DNA from: Pseudomonadota bacterium
Lineage (GTDB): Bacteria > Pseudomonadota > Alphaproteobacteria > Rhizobiales > Beijerinckiaceae
Length of the DNA: 64,000 nucleotides
Reading direction: 5' to 3'
Assembly: GCA_021781815.1 (NCBI GenBank)
Contig: JAJXWB010000009.1
Span: 1 to 64,000 of the forward strand
The translations under genes were made by a program, and so were the position numbers. This document shows positions 43,330 to 55,611 of this stretch, piece by piece. Position 1 is the stretch's first letter. Each line of letters opens with the position of its first letter. Below the pieces are notes generated by a model, which saw only the letters and a program-made list of their open reading frames with translations, ran no database searches and was not told the DNA's origin.

Positions 43330-45018
43330 TCACGCCGTCTTGATGTCGCTCAGCCCCAACTCTTCCTTCATCTGATCGCGGATCAGGAATTTCTGGATCT
43401 TGCCGGTGACCGTCATCGGGAAGGCGTCGACGAACTTTATGTAGCGCGGCACCTTGTAGTGGGCGATCTGGCCCTTGCAGAAGTCGCGCACGTCCTGCTC
43501 GGTCAATTGCTCGCCCTCGCGCGGAATGATCCAGGCGCAGAGTTCCTCGCCATATTTTCGGTCGGGCAGCCCGACAACCTGCACATCCCGGATCTTTGGA
43601 TGGCGGTAGAGGAATTCCTCGATCTCGCGCGGATAGACGTTCTCACCGCCACGGATCACCATGTCCTTGATGCGACCGACGATGTTGCAATATCCGTTCT
43701 CGTCCATGGTCGCGAGGTCGCCGGTGTGCATCCAGCCATCGCCGTCGACCGCTTCAGCCGTCTTGGCGACATCGCCCCAGTAGCCGCGCATGACCGAATA
43801 GCCGCGCGTGCAGAATTCGCCGGTCACGCCACGCGGAACGATGTTTCCTTCCGCGTCGACGATCTTGATCTCGACATGCGGCTGCACCCGCCCGACGGTG
43901 GAGACCCTCAGTTCGATCGAATCGTCGACGCCGCTCTGCGTGGAAACCGGCGAGGTCTCGGTCATGCCATAGGCGATCGTGACTTCGCCCATGTGCATCT
44001 GATCGATGACCCGCTTCATCACTTCAGTCGGGCAAGGGCTTCCCGCCATGATGCCCGTGCGCAGCGACGAAATGTCGAATTTTGCGAAATCCGGATGATC
44101 GAGCACGGCGATGAACATGGTGGGGACGCCGTAGAGCGTGGTGCAGCGCTCCTCGCTCACGGCCTGCAACACACTCAGCGGATCGAACGAATCCGCGGGA
44201 TAGACGAGACAGGAGCCATGCGTGAGCGAACCGAGATTGGCCATGACCATGCCGAAACAATGATAGAGCGGCACGGGAATGCAGAGGCGGTCGTTCTCGG
44301 TGAGACGGATCGCTTCGCCCACGAAACGGCCATTGTTGAGAATGTTGCGGTGAGTGAGGGTCGCTCCCTTCGGCGCGCCTGTCGTGCCGGAGGTGAACTG
44401 GATGTTGATGGGCTCGTCGGCTTTCAGCGTCGCGCCGGCCGCCGCCAGCGCCGCCATTTCGGCATCGGACGGCGACGTCAGAAGATCGTCGAAATTGAGC
44501 ATGCCCGGTGAGTGATCGGCGCCAAGGCGAATGGCCCATTTCAGCGTCGGCAGGCGCTGTGAAACCAGTTTTCCGGGCGCGCAGGACATCAGCTCCGACG
44601 CGAGGTCGACAAGCATCCCGATATAGTCCGAGGTCTTGAACGCAGGCGACAGGATGATGGCGCGGCAACCGACCTTGTTGATGGCATACTCAAGCTCGGC
44701 GCGGCGATAGGCGGGGTTGATGTTGACGAGGATCAGACCGGCCTTGGCGGTGGCGAATTGAGTCAACGCCCATTCGACATTGTTTTGCGACCAGATGGCG
44801 ATGCGGTCGCCCTTCGCGAGGCCCAGCCGCATCAGCGAACAGGCCAGGGCATCGACGCGGCGCCGGAATTCGGCATAGGTCAGGCGGACGCCCTGATGTC
44901 GTGAGACCAACGCTTCGCGCGGCGCATATCTGGCGCAGGATTCGTCGAAATAGGCGCCGATCGTCTGCTCGATCAGCGGAACGTCGGTCGCCCCCTTGTC
45001 ATAGCTTGGCTTGGTCAT
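43330..45018 (-). CDS. acyl-CoA synthetase (AMP-forming)
   Basis: 562 residues from the ATG at 45018, which follows GAGGGA. AMP-binding motif [16 protein letters not shown] near residue 195, [37 protein letters not shown], and the catalytic Lys in MTVTGKIQK. It activates an acid to its CoA thioester. As the last gene of the operon, an isovalerate or methyl-branched acid is the likely substrate (inference). Many alphaproteobacterial leucine operons carry such a gene. Confidence 0.88.
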   Translation of the reverse strand: MTKPSYDKGATDVPLIEQTIGAYFDESCARYAPREALVSRHQGVRLTYAEFRRRVDALACSLMRLGLAKGDRIAIWSQNNVEWALTQFATAKAGLILVNINPAYRRAELEYAINKVGCRAIILSPAFKTSDYIGMLVDLASELMSCAPGKLVSQRLPTLKWAIRLGADHSPGMLNFDDLLTSPSDAEMAALAAAGATLKADEPINIQFTSGTTGAPKGATLTHRNILNNGRFVGEAIRLTENDRLCIPVPLYHCFGMVMANLGSLTHGSCLVYPADSFDPLSVLQAVSEERCTTLYGVPTMFIAVLDHPDFAKFDISSLRTGIMAGSPCPTEVMKRVIDQMHMGEVTIAYGMTETSPVSTQSGVDDSIELRVSTVGRVQPHVEIKIVDAEGNIVPRGVTGEFCTRGYSVMRGYWGDVAKTAEAVDGDGWMHTGDLATMDENGYCNIVGRIKDMVIRGGENVYPREIEEFLYRHPKIRDVQVVGLPDRKYGEELCAWIIPREGEQLTEQDVRDFCKGQIAHYKVPRYIKFVDAFPMTVTGKIQKFLIRDQMKEELGLSDIKTA

Positions 45019-45072
45019 GTCGGTTCCCTCTCGTGTTCCGCTCCGGGCGTCTTGCCGCACCCCGTTTCGGAC

Positions 45073-47076
<2,004 letters not shown>

Positions 47077-47121
47077 GGCGTTTCCCGTGGATCGCTGATT
47101 ATCAACTCGCGCGCATTAGTC

Positions 47122-47202
47122 TGTCTTTGCGAGACGCCGAGCGGCGAAGAAATCCAGAGCCGGGCCGTAGCTCTGGATTGCTTCGCTGCGCTCGCAATTA
47201 CG
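47122..47202. repeat. REP-like palindromic element, copy 1
   Basis: AATCCAGAGC (47151-47160) pairs exactly with GCTCTGGATT (47170-47179), flanked by GTCTTTGCGAG and CTCGCAATTACGG. This is the common intergenic CATTGCGAG...GCAATCC(A)G type palindrome. It fills the gap between mccB and mccA. Confidence 0.75.
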
Positions 47203-47223
47203 GATTGCCCACATGGTCGGAAA

Positions 47224-48831
47224 TCACATTCTGAACAAGCCGAACTTCGTCGGCTGGATCGGCGCATTCAGCGTCGCCGACAACGATAGTCCAAGCACGC
47301 GGCGGGTCTGCGCGGGGTCGATGATGCCATCATCCCACAGGCGCGCCGTGGCGTAGAGCGGATTGCCCTGCGTCTCGTATTGTTCGCGGATCGGAGCGCG
47401 GAATTTTTCTTCATCGTCCTTGCTCCACGTCCCGCCCTTCATCTCGATGCCATCGCGGCGCACGGTGGCGAGCACGCTGGCGGCTTGCTCGCCGCCCATG
47501 ACGGACACGCGTGCATTGGGCCACATCCACAGGAAACGGGGCGAATAGGCTCTGCCGCACATGCCGTAATTGCCGGCGCCGAACGAGCCGCCCATGATGA
47601 GCGTGAGCTTGGGCACCTGCGCAGTGGCGACAGCCGTCACCATTTTCGCGCCGTCCTTGGCGATGCCGGAATTCTCGTATTTGCGGCCGACCATAAAGCC
47701 GGTGATGTTCTGCAGAAAAATCAGCGGAACGCCGCGCTGCGCACAAAGCTCGATGAAATGCGCGCCTTTCTGTGCAGATTCGCCAAACAGAATTCCATTG
47801 TTGGCGACGATGCCGACCGGATACCCATAGAGCTGCGCGAAGCCCGTCACCAAAGTCGCGCCATAGCGCATCTTGAATTCGTCGAAACGCGAACCATCGA
47901 CGACGCGCGCGATGATTTCGCGCACGTCGTAAGGCTTGCGGGTGTCTGTCGGAATGATACCGAGGATTTCCTGCGGATCGTAGACCGGCTCTTCCGCGCC
48001 GCCGAGATTCATGTTCACCGGCTTGACGCGGTTCAGATTGGCGACGATGCGGCGGGCGATGAACAAGGCGTGCGCGTCATTTTCGGCAAAGTGATCGCAG
48101 ACGCCGGATACCCGCGTGTGCACGTCGGCGCCGCCCAGATCTTCCGCGCTCACGACCTCGCCGGTCGCCGCCTTCACCAGTGGCGGGCCGCCGAGGAAGA
48201 TCGTGCCCTGATTGCGCACGATGATCGATTCATCCGACATGGCCGGAACATAAGCCCCGCCTGCCGTGCAAGACCCCATGACGACGGCGATCTGCGGAAT
48301 GCCCTTGGCGGACATGTTGGCCTGATTGAAGAAGATGCGGCCGAAGTGATCGCGGTCGGGAAACACCTCGTCCTGACGCGGCAGAAAGGCGCCGCCGGAA
48401 TCGACGAGATAGATGCACGGCAGATTGTTCTGCTCCGCGATTTCCTGCGCACGCAGGTGTTTCTTGACGGTCATCGGATAGTACGTGCCGCCTTTCACCG
48501 TCGCGTCGTTCGCGACGATCATGCACTCCACGCCCTGCACGCGGCCGATGCCCGTGACGACGCCAGCCGACGGCGCGTCGCCGTCATACATGCCGAAAGC
48601 TGCGAGCTGGCCGATTTCGAGAAACGGCGCGCCGGGATCGAGCAGATGATCGACTCGTTCGCGCGGCAAAAGCTTTCCGCGCGCCACGTGTTTCGCCGCC
48701 GCGTCCGCGCCGCCGCCAGCAGCGACCGAGGCGAATTTTTCGCGCACGTCGTCGATCAGCGCACGCATGGACGCGTGATTGGCCTTGAACTCGTCCGAGC
48801 GCGGGTTGATGCTGGATTTCAGGGCTTCCAT
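47224..48831 (-). CDS. mccB: methylcrotonyl-CoA carboxylase, carboxyltransferase beta subunit
   Basis: 535 residues, the usual length. Two crotonase-like halves: [76 protein letters not shown], and later [39 protein letters not shown]-like segments. It transfers the carboxyl group from biotin to methylcrotonyl-CoA. It lies between ivd and mccA, with REP-like repeats in both flanking gaps. Confidence 0.93.
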   Translation of the reverse strand: MEALKSSINPRSDEFKANHASMRALIDDVREKFASVAAGGGADAAAKHVARGKLLPRERVDHLLDPGAPFLEIGQLAAFGMYDGDAPSAGVVTGIGRVQGVECMIVANDATVKGGTYYPMTVKKHLRAQEIAEQNNLPCIYLVDSGGAFLPRQDEVFPDRDHFGRIFFNQANMSAKGIPQIAVVMGSCTAGGAYVPAMSDESIIVRNQGTIFLGGPPLVKAATGEVVSAEDLGGADVHTRVSGVCDHFAENDAHALFIARRIVANLNRVKPVNMNLGGAEEPVYDPQEILGIIPTDTRKPYDVREIIARVVDGSRFDEFKMRYGATLVTGFAQLYGYPVGIVANNGILFGESAQKGAHFIELCAQRGVPLIFLQNITGFMVGRKYENSGIAKDGAKMVTAVATAQVPKLTLIMGGSFGAGNYGMCGRAYSPRFLWMWPNARVSVMGGEQAASVLATVRRDGIEMKGGTWSKDDEEKFRAPIREQYETQGNPLYATARLWDDGIIDPAQTRRVLGLSLSATLNAPIQPTKFGLFRM

Positions 48832-48857
48832 CGGGGTTTCCTCGAACCTGTGTCACT

Positions 48858-48936
48858 CGTCATTGCGAGGGCGGCGACGCAATCCGGAGTCACGATCGGG
48901 CTCTGGATTGCTGCGTCGCCATGCTCCCTGCAATGA
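48858..48936. repeat. REP-like palindromic element, copy 2
   Basis: CGTCATTGCGAGG...GCGACGCAATCCGGAG faces CTCTGGATTGCTGCGTCGC...CAATGA. Same type as copy 1, here in the ivd-mccB gap. Such elements fold in RNA and can affect message decay. Confidence 0.75.
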
Positions 48937-48951
48937 AGGGCGTTTTCATTC

Positions 48952-50124
48952 TCACTTCGTCTCGCTCATCAATTCGCGACCGACAAGCATGCGCCGGATT
49001 TCCGATGTGCCAGCGCCGATCTCGTACAGTTTGGCGTCACGCCACAGGCGGCCGACCGGAAATTCGTTGGTGTAGCCGACGCCCCCGAGCGCCTGGATCG
49101 CCTCGCCGGCCATCCACGTCGCCTTTTCCGCCGAATACAGGATCGCGCTCGCCGCGTCCTTGCGCAGGCTGCGCGCGTGGTCGGCCGTGTCGCAGGCGCG
49201 CCCCAGCGCGTAAACATAGGCGCGTGTCGCCTGCCAGGTCGAATACATGTCGGCGAGCTTGCCCTGCATGAGCTGGAAATCGCCGATCTTCTGACCGAAC
49301 TGCTTGCGCTCGTGCATGTAGGGCACAACCGCATCCATGCACGCGGCCATGATGCCGAGAGGGCCGCCCGAGAGAACCGAACGCTCGTAGTCGAGACCGG
49401 ACATGAGAACCTTCACGCCCTCGCCGACCTGGCCCAGCACGTTCTCTTCGGGAACTTCGCAATTGTCGAAGAACAGCGGGAATGTGTTGGAGCCGCGCAT
49501 CCCCAGCTTGTCGAGATGCTGGCCATGCGTGAACCCCGCGAAAGTCTTTTCGATGATGAACGCGGTCATGCCGCGCGGGCCGGCGTCGGGATCGGTCTTG
49601 GCGTAGACGACCAGCGTGTCGGCGTCGCCGCCGTTGGTGATCCACATCTTCGAGCCGTTGAGCACGTAACGGTCGCCCTTCCTGTCGGCGCGCAGTTTCA
49701 TCGACACGACATCGGAGCCCGCGCCCGGCTCGGACATGGCGAGCGCTCCGACATGTTCGCCGGAAATCAGCTTTGTCATGTACTTCTTTTTCTGCGCGTC
49801 CGTGCCGTTGCGGCGGATCTGGTTGACGCAGAGATTGGAATGCGCGCCGTAGGACAGGCCGACCGACGCCGATGCGCGCGAAATTTCCTCCATCGCGACG
49901 ATATGCGCGAGATAGCCCATGTTCGAGCCGCCGTATTCCTCCGGAGCGGTCATGCCGAGCAGGCCGAGGTCGCCGAATTTCTTCCAGAGATGGGCCGGGA
50001 ATTCGTTGGACCTGTCGATTTCGGCGGCGTGCGGCGCGATCTCGGCCTGCGCGAAGGCGTGGACGGTGTCGCGAAGCATTCGAATTTCTTCGCTCAAGCC
50101 CAGATCGATGCCCGGAATGTTCAT
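48952..50124 (-). CDS. ivd: isovaleryl-CoA dehydrogenase
   Basis: 390 residues from the ATG at 50124, which follows GGGAGGCC. Acyl-CoA dehydrogenase fold with [38 protein letters not shown] and the FAD region [45 protein letters not shown]. The catalytic Glu lies in [15 protein letters not shown], the position specific to isovaleryl-CoA dehydrogenases rather than the C-terminal site of other family members. It makes 3-methylcrotonyl-CoA and passes electrons to ETF. First gene of the leucine operon. Confidence 0.93.
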   Translation of the reverse strand: MNIPGIDLGLSEEIRMLRDTVHAFAQAEIAPHAAEIDRSNEFPAHLWKKFGDLGLLGMTAPEEYGGSNMGYLAHIVAMEEISRASASVGLSYGAHSNLCVNQIRRNGTDAQKKKYMTKLISGEHVGALAMSEPGAGSDVVSMKLRADRKGDRYVLNGSKMWITNGGDADTLVVYAKTDPDAGPRGMTAFIIEKTFAGFTHGQHLDKLGMRGSNTFPLFFDNCEVPEENVLGQVGEGVKVLMSGLDYERSVLSGGPLGIMAACMDAVVPYMHERKQFGQKIGDFQLMQGKLADMYSTWQATRAYVYALGRACDTADHARSLRKDAASAILYSAEKATWMAGEAIQALGGVGYTNEFPVGRLWRDAKLYEIGAGTSEIRRMLVGRELMSETK

Positions 50125-50227
50125 GAAGGCCTCCCGTTTCGCGTGAGCATGGACCTTAACGGGGTCGCGGCGCCAGCGGCGCCGAAAGAGTTGCATTTTC
50201 CGCCATCATCGTTGACGCTCGCACCCG

Positions 50228-51265
50228 ATGTCCTCACGCCCTGCCCTCCCCTTTCTGTCCGCCGCCGGCCGGGCGGTCACACCTATTGCCTTCGTCGAGG
50301 GAATTCTGGCGGCTTATCGCGCCTATGGCATGGACCCAGGGCCTGCCCTCGAAAGGGCGCATATCCCGCCAGACTTGCTCAATGCGGCGGACGGGCGCGT
50401 GACCGCGGCGCAGTTTGAAATTCTCGCCGGCTTCGCAATGCGCGAACTGGACGACGAGGCGCTCGGCTGGTTCTCGCGGAAGCTGCCGTGGGGCGCCTAT
50501 GGCATGTTGTGCCGCGCATCGCTGACAGCCGCCAATCTTGAGATCGCGCTCAGACGCTGGCGCCGGCATCACCGCATCCTCACCGATGACATTCATTTCG
50601 AACTTCATGTCGCGGACGACCTCGCCGCCCTTTCGATCGTCGAGAATCGCGACCTCGGTCCGAGCCGCGAATTCTGCCTGGTGACGCTGCTTCGCTATGC
50701 GCTCGGCTATTCGTGCTGGGCGATCGATTCCGCCATCGCGTTGCGCTCGGCGGCGTTCCCCTACCCTGAACCGGCGCATGTTTCGGTCTACCCGACCATT
50801 TTCTGCAAGGATCCGCGCTTCGGCGCCGCACGCGCCGAAATTACCTTCGACGCGCGCTACCTCACGCTGCCGCTGAAGCGCGACGAAACAGCTCTCAATG
50901 CGATGCTCAAGCGCGCGCTGCCGCTGACTGTCCTGCCCTACCGGCGCGACCGCCTGCTGGTCGATCGCGTCCGCGAATTGCTGCGCGCGCCCGAAGCGCG
51001 GTTCGCCGGCGCCGAGGCGATCGCCGATGCGCTGGCGCTGTCGATGCGCACATTGCACCGGAGGCTTCAGGCGGAAGGCGCCTCGCTGCGCGAGTTGAAG
51101 GAAGACGCCCGGATGGAAATCGCCAGCGAGGCGCTGGCGCGGGGGCGCGCGCCGATCAAGCGGGTCGCCCATGCCGCGGGCTTTCGCAACGAGAAGAGCT
51201 TTGCGCGCGCCTTTCGCGGCTGGACGGGCGAGACGCCGAGCGCGTACCGGCGGCGAGGCAAATGA
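50228..51265 (+). CDS. AraC-family transcriptional regulator
   Basis: 345 residues. The N-terminal 200 residues are of the Arabinose_bd type (VTPIAFVEGILAAYRAYGMDPGPALERAHIPPDLL, GMLCRASLTAANLEIALRRW). The C-terminal AraC helix-turn-helix pair covers about 235-340 (AIADALALSMRTLHRRLQAEG, RVAHAAGFRNEKSFARAFRGWTGETPSAYRR). Divergent from ivd with 103 bases between, so likely the operon regulator; most known leucine operons use a MerR-type LiuR instead. The 103-base promoter region holds no clear palindrome. Confidence 0.86.
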   Translation: MSSRPALPFLSAAGRAVTPIAFVEGILAAYRAYGMDPGPALERAHIPPDLLNAADGRVTAAQFEILAGFAMRELDDEALGWFSRKLPWGAYGMLCRASLTAANLEIALRRWRRHHRILTDDIHFELHVADDLAALSIVENRDLGPSREFCLVTLLRYALGYSCWAIDSAIALRSAAFPYPEPAHVSVYPTIFCKDPRFGAARAEITFDARYLTLPLKRDETALNAMLKRALPLTVLPYRRDRLLVDRVRELLRAPEARFAGAEAIADALALSMRTLHRRLQAEGASLRELKEDARMEIASEALARGRAPIKRVAHAAGFRNEKSFARAFRGWTGETPSAYRRRGK

Positions 51266-51266
51266 A

Positions 51267-52175
51267 TCACACGGCGATCTGGACGCCTAGCATGCGAATG
51301 GCGCGCGGAACGACGTCGATACGCAGCGGCGTCGCCTCAAGATACTCGCCGTCGGCGATCATGCCGATGGGTCCGGCGATATCGAATTCGAGCGCCGCCG
51401 TCGTCTCCTGCCGGACGGCGCGATGCAAAACATGGCTGCCGTCGAACACTCCGCGAAAGAGCCGCAGCAGTTCGAGGCGCCCGACCACGCCGCCGACGAT
51501 AAGGTCCATGAGACCGTCGTCGATGCGCGCAGCCGGCGCCATCAACATGCCGACGCCCGTGTAGCGGCTGTTGGCGACCGACAGCAAGGTTAGCCGTTCG
51601 CGGCGCATGGCGCCGTCGGCCCAGCGGCAGGGCAGCATGTGCGGCGAGAGCCAGGCGACCCGCCACAGCACGCCAACCAGATAGGCCGCCGGCCCGAGCG
51701 GCTTGAGGTAATCGGTCACGACGCGGCCAACAGCCGCGGCGAATCCGAAGCTGATCATGTTGGCGCAGTAAAATGTTTTCTCGCGACACGTCACGCGCAG
51801 CAGATCGGTCGGGCGCGCGAGCGCGAACGCCTCGTCCGTGGCTGCGTCCGACACCGCAACTGAAGGCAGATCGCGGACGAGCGAATTGCCTGTGCCAAGC
51901 GGCGCAACGGCTATCGCCGTGCGCAAGTCGCCGAGCGCCGCGGGGATCAGGCCGTTGACGATCTCGAACAAGGTTCCATCGCCGCCCATCGACAGAAAGG
52001 CGCGACGGCCATCGGCGTAGGCGCGCGCTGCGATCTGCGCCGCCGCGCCGGGCTTGTCGGTCGCAGCGACATCGGGGGATCGCCCGCCGCGCGCCAATGC
52101 GTCGAGCACGCGCGGGGCCTTCCGGCCGCATCCGCCGCCGCCGGATGTCGGATTGATGATTGCAAGCGGGCTCAT
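51267..52175 (-). CDS. diacylglycerol/lipid kinase family protein (YegS-like)
   Basis: 302 residues. NPTSGGGG at the start and SMGGDGTLFEIVNGL near residue 60 form the nucleotide site; APLGTGNSLVRDL, later GVGMLMAPAARIDDGLMDLIVGG and IAGPIGMIADGEYLEATP complete the family pattern. It phosphorylates a membrane lipid, perhaps diacylglycerol or phosphatidylglycerol, with ATP. Its end lies 1 base from the AraC stop. Confidence 0.85.
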   Translation of the reverse strand: MSPLAIINPTSGGGGCGRKAPRVLDALARGGRSPDVAATDKPGAAAQIAARAYADGRRAFLSMGGDGTLFEIVNGLIPAALGDLRTAIAVAPLGTGNSLVRDLPSVAVSDAATDEAFALARPTDLLRVTCREKTFYCANMISFGFAAAVGRVVTDYLKPLGPAAYLVGVLWRVAWLSPHMLPCRWADGAMRRERLTLLSVANSRYTGVGMLMAPAARIDDGLMDLIVGGVVGRLELLRLFRGVFDGSHVLHRAVRQETTAALEFDIAGPIGMIADGEYLEATPLRIDVVPRAIRMLGVQIAV

Positions 52176-52214
52176 CCGCCGAAACCTAGCGGACGTTCCG
52201 CCAGTTGTCGCCGC

Positions 52215-53069
52215 CTAGCTTCGCAAAACCACGCAGGCGCCGCCGGCGCGATGGATAAGGGCGCAGAGCGCCGTGGCCGCCTCGCGGGTCTGCGCGGGCG
52301 CGCGCACGCGGTAGAAGGGCCGAGCGCCCCTGCTGCGAAGGCGCGTGCCGATGATCATCGGCTCTACGCCGCGAAGCACGCTGGAAAGTCCCTGTTTCGC
52401 ACGCTCGAACGAGGCGAGCGCCCGCGATTTGGAGAAATTGCCAGACAACTGAACGCCCCAGGGCGCCAGAGGCGCCACGCGCGCCAGCAGTCGCGGCTCG
52501 GCGCGCCGCAGCGCCGCCGTCGTCGCCTTGCACGTGGCCTCCGGAAGGTCGACGCGCCGCGCGGCCGCCTCGACTCTCCAGGCGTCGACGGGTTCGCCGG
52601 TGACGCTCATCACGTAGTCCTGCGTCTCGGTCGCCAGACTGCCCGCGCCCGACAGCCATTTGTCGACGCGCGCCGGGCCGCCGTTATAGGCGGCCGCCGC
52701 AAGCCCGAGATTCCCGAATCGCGCCCGCAACTCGGCGAGAAGGGCCGCCGCCTTCGGGATGGCCTCTTCCGGATCGAAGGGATCGGCCAATCCGCGCTCG
52801 TTAGTGGTTTGCGGCATGAACTGCGCGATCCCGCGCGCGCCCGCCGGGCTCACCGCATAGGGCCTGAAGCTGCTTTCCTTCCAGATCAGGCGGGTGAAGT
52901 ACGAGACCGGCAGTTTCTCGCGGCGCGCCGACGCCTCGATCAACCGACAGACCGAATCCTCCAACGTCTCCTCGGCCCGCTGTGCGGCGGCGGGCGAAAC
53001 CGCCAGCATCGCCAGTACGATCAGGCTCGACACGAATTGAAGCGCTGGAACGGCGATTGGCGGTCTCAT
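52215..53069 (-). CDS. lytic transglycosylase with C-terminal SPOR-like domain
   Basis: 284 residues from the ATG at 53069; the signal peptide runs to SPAAAQ. The SLT domain has catalytic Glu in LIWKESSFRPYAVSPAGARGIAQFMPQT and AAAYNGGPARVDKWL. The last 80 residues (VQLSGNFSKSRALASFERAK, FYRVRAPAQTREAATALCALIHRAGGACVVLR) form a SPOR-like repeat that binds denuded glycan at division sites. It cleaves murein strands in the periplasm. ATGs further upstream (53105) lack a good site. Confidence 0.86.
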   Translation of the reverse strand: MRPPIAVPALQFVSSLIVLAMLAVSPAAAQRAEETLEDSVCRLIEASARREKLPVSYFTRLIWKESSFRPYAVSPAGARGIAQFMPQTTNERGLADPFDPEEAIPKAAALLAELRARFGNLGLAAAAYNGGPARVDKWLSGAGSLATETQDYVMSVTGEPVDAWRVEAAARRVDLPEATCKATTAALRRAEPRLLARVAPLAPWGVQLSGNFSKSRALASFERAKQGLSSVLRGVEPMIIGTRLRSRGARPFYRVRAPAQTREAATALCALIHRAGGACVVLRS

Positions 53070-53196
53070 ATGGAAATCCGGAGCGGCGACTGCAAACGAC
53101 GCCATTCCTAACCGGGCGCGCTGGCGCGGTCGACCGCGACGATGCGGCCCATCGCTGCGGCGCGCGCGACGCTCATCTGGCCGCATCGCCTCGCCC

Positions 53197-54567
53197 TTAA
53201 TGCCGCGCCGGCTCCCGCAGCCGCTGGCGCTCCGCAAGTTCATCGTCGGTCAGACGCGCGTCGTAGATCGATCGCGGGTCGATCGTGCGCGCCGTCAGCG
53301 TCGCGATCGTCACGGCCACCAGCATCGGCGCGATGAACGCACGATCGCGCCCTGTCAGTTCGATCATCAGGACGACTGCGGAAATCGGCCCCTGTGTCGT
53401 CGCGGCAAGGACGGCGCCGGCGCCGATCACCGCAAACGCCCCGAGGGGAGCGCCCGGCCAGAGCCACGTCCAGAACAGTCCAAGCACGCTGCCGAGGAGA
53501 GCGCCAAACGTCAGCGACGGCGTAAACAGGCCGCCCACGCCGCCGCTGGCGAGGCAGACGAAAATGGCGAGGGGCTTCAGTCCCAGCAAGAGCACAAGCG
53601 AAAGCGGCGGGACTGCGCCATCGAACGTCAGTTGCGCAAGCTCCCTGCCGTTGCCGAGCAATTGCGGAAAGGCGACAGACGCCAGCCCGAGCAGCGCGAA
53701 GGCCGTGGGCGGCGCAAGAAAGCGGCGCCACGATTCCGGACGAATCCGATCGGCTTTCGCGATCATTCGCACAAAGGCGACGGACGCCACGCCCGCCACC
53801 GGAGCGGCGAACAAGGACCATATCAGGATCGAGACCTCGCCTCCGCCAATGGAAAGCCGGTACGTCGGCGCATTCGGCACGACGGACCAGGCGATGACCG
53901 TCGCGATCACCGACGTAGCCAGCGCCGGCAATACGAGCCTGAGCGACAGCACGCCGCGGACGACCTCCAGCGCGAACAGCGCGCCGCCGAGCGGCACGTC
54001 GTAGATCGCGGCCATGCCGGCGCCGGCGCCGCACGCAACGAGCAGCCTGCGCTGCTCATCGGAGAAGCGGAACCGATCGGATATGAAATTGGCGAGCAAG
54101 GCGCTGATCTGCTTGGGCGCGCCTTCACGGCCGAGCGACTCGCCCATCGCCACCGTCAGGACGGACAGCAGCGCGCTTCCGAACGTTCGCAACGGCGGCA
54201 GACGTCCCGCCTTGAACCACAGCGCCGTGGTGATTTCGATGCCGTTGCCGGCCGACAGACGCACAAGCAGGTACTGGGCGACGCCGGTCAGGAGCCCTGC
54301 CCCGAGCAAAATGGCGACATGCCGCCAGAACCCGGCCGCAAGCGCGGCTTCGACGATGCTTCCGTCCGGCGCAGGCCAGGCCAGCGACTGCACGGCGAAA
54401 AGAATCTCGGCGAGAACAGCCGCGCTGACGCCCGCGCCGACGCCGATCAGAATCACGCCCGCCCAAAAAACATGCGCGCCCGGCGTGGCGGCCGCCTCCG
54501 GCGGCGCCTGAAGCGAAAGATGGTTCCAATCCTCGACCTGATTTGCGTCAACGTTCAGCTTCGCCAT
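53197..54567 (-). CDS. ClC-family chloride channel/antiporter
   Basis: 456 residues, about 10-12 hydrophobic helices. Selectivity-filter segments: SAGNGIEI (for GSGIP), GREGAPKQ with the gating glutamate, GGVGGLFTPSLTFGALLG and the GAVLAATTQGPIS stretch. The first motif departs from GxGIP (Asn for Ser), which is known from some family branches with altered anion preference. It has no CBS domains. It moves Cl- or F- across the inner membrane. Confidence 0.85.
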   Translation of the reverse strand: MAKLNVDANQVEDWNHLSLQAPPEAAATPGAHVFWAGVILIGVGAGVSAAVLAEILFAVQSLAWPAPDGSIVEAALAAGFWRHVAILLGAGLLTGVAQYLLVRLSAGNGIEITTALWFKAGRLPPLRTFGSALLSVLTVAMGESLGREGAPKQISALLANFISDRFRFSDEQRRLLVACGAGAGMAAIYDVPLGGALFALEVVRGVLSLRLVLPALATSVIATVIAWSVVPNAPTYRLSIGGGEVSILIWSLFAAPVAGVASVAFVRMIAKADRIRPESWRRFLAPPTAFALLGLASVAFPQLLGNGRELAQLTFDGAVPPLSLVLLLGLKPLAIFVCLASGGVGGLFTPSLTFGALLGSVLGLFWTWLWPGAPLGAFAVIGAGAVLAATTQGPISAVVLMIELTGRDRAFIAPMLVAVTIATLTARTIDPRSIYDARLTDDELAERQRLREPARH

Positions 54568-54785
54568 CTCGTCATCCCGGCTACCCCTGCGGGCGTCATG
54601 GGGGCCTGCCGGGAGTCAGCGTCCAATCGAAGCGCCTGCTGCGTACGCGCCGTTGGGCGCTTGTATCACGAAGACTCAGCGATCAGAGACTGAGGATGAG
54701 ATGAAAGGAAATCCAGAACGGATGACTGGCGTCGGAAGGCACGCGCCACTCCGCGTTCCGCCTCACGCAAAGCGCCCGTAACCGC

Positions 54786-55475
54786 TCAGCGACCTGTTGC
54801 GGCGGCCCGGATCGCCGCGATGTTGCGGCCATAGATTTCCGGCGCAGCGATCGAACCGCCCTTGAACGCGGCCGATCCTGCGACCAGCACGTCAGCGCCG
54901 GCTGCGGCCACACGCGGCGCCGTTTCCGGCGTCACGCCGCCGTCGACTTCGAGATGAATCGGCCGGTCGCCGATCATCGCGCGGATTCGAGAAATCTTCT
55001 CGATCTGGCTCGTGATGAAGCTCTGCCCGCCGAAGCCGGGGTTGACACTCATGACGAGCACGAGATCGAGCCGATCGAGGACATATTCAATCACATTTTC
55101 CGGCGTCGACGGATTGAGCGAGACGCCCGCCTTTGCGCCGAGCGAGCGGATCAACTGAAGACTGCGGTCGAGATGCGCCGACGCCTCAGCGTGAACGGTG
55201 ACGAAATCGGCGCCGGCTTTCACGAACGCCTCGATATATGGATCGGCCGGCGCGATCATAAGATGCACGTCCATCACGGTCCGAATATGCGGCCGAAGCG
55301 CCGCGCAGACCGCCGGACCGATCGTCAGGTTCGGCACGAAATGGCCGTCCATGACATCGACATGCACCCAGTCGGCGCCCTGCGCCTCGATCGCGCGGCA
55401 TTCCGCGCCGAGCGCCGCAAAATCCGCGGACAGGATCGACGGCGCGATCTTGATGGAGCGATCAAAGGCGTTCAT
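54786..55475 (-). CDS. rpe: ribulose-phosphate 3-epimerase
   Basis: 229 residues from the ATG at 55475, which follows GGGGAAC. TIM barrel: [56 protein letters not shown] and [12 protein letters not shown]. It interconverts ribulose 5-phosphate and xylulose 5-phosphate, feeding phosphoribulokinase. It is the last gene of the cbb operon, with a hairpin in front of it. Confidence 0.95.
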   Translation of the reverse strand: MNAFDRSIKIAPSILSADFAALGAECRAIEAQGADWVHVDVMDGHFVPNLTIGPAVCAALRPHIRTVMDVHLMIAPADPYIEAFVKAGADFVTVHAEASAHLDRSLQLIRSLGAKAGVSLNPSTPENVIEYVLDRLDLVLVMSVNPGFGGQSFITSQIEKISRIRAMIGDRPIHLEVDGGVTPETAPRVAAAGADVLVAGSAAFKGGSIAAPEIYGRNIAAIRAAATGR

Positions 55476-55558
55476 GTGACGTTCCCCGAAGTTCTGCGGC
55501 AATCCCACCCGGCGTCAGCCGGAAGTCAGGACTCCCGCGCCTTGGCTTTGTCGCGAGG

Positions 55559-55588
55559 ATTCCCGGCCGACCTACGGCCGCCGGGAAT
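55559..55588 (-). other. hairpin in the cbbM-rpe gap
   Basis: ATTCCCGGC (55559-55567) pairs with GCCGGGAAT (55580-55588), and GGCCG/CGGCC can extend the stem inward. There is no T run. It starts 24 bases after the cbbM stop and may slow decay of the RuBisCO message or reduce readthrough into rpe. Confidence 0.5.
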
Positions 55589-55611
55589 TGCCCTCGACCT
55601 TCCAGCCCGCG

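Noticed and set aside
47122-48936. REP-like elements considered as insertion-sequence ends
   Set aside because: They are self-contained palindromes of about 80 bases without a transposase or target-site duplication.
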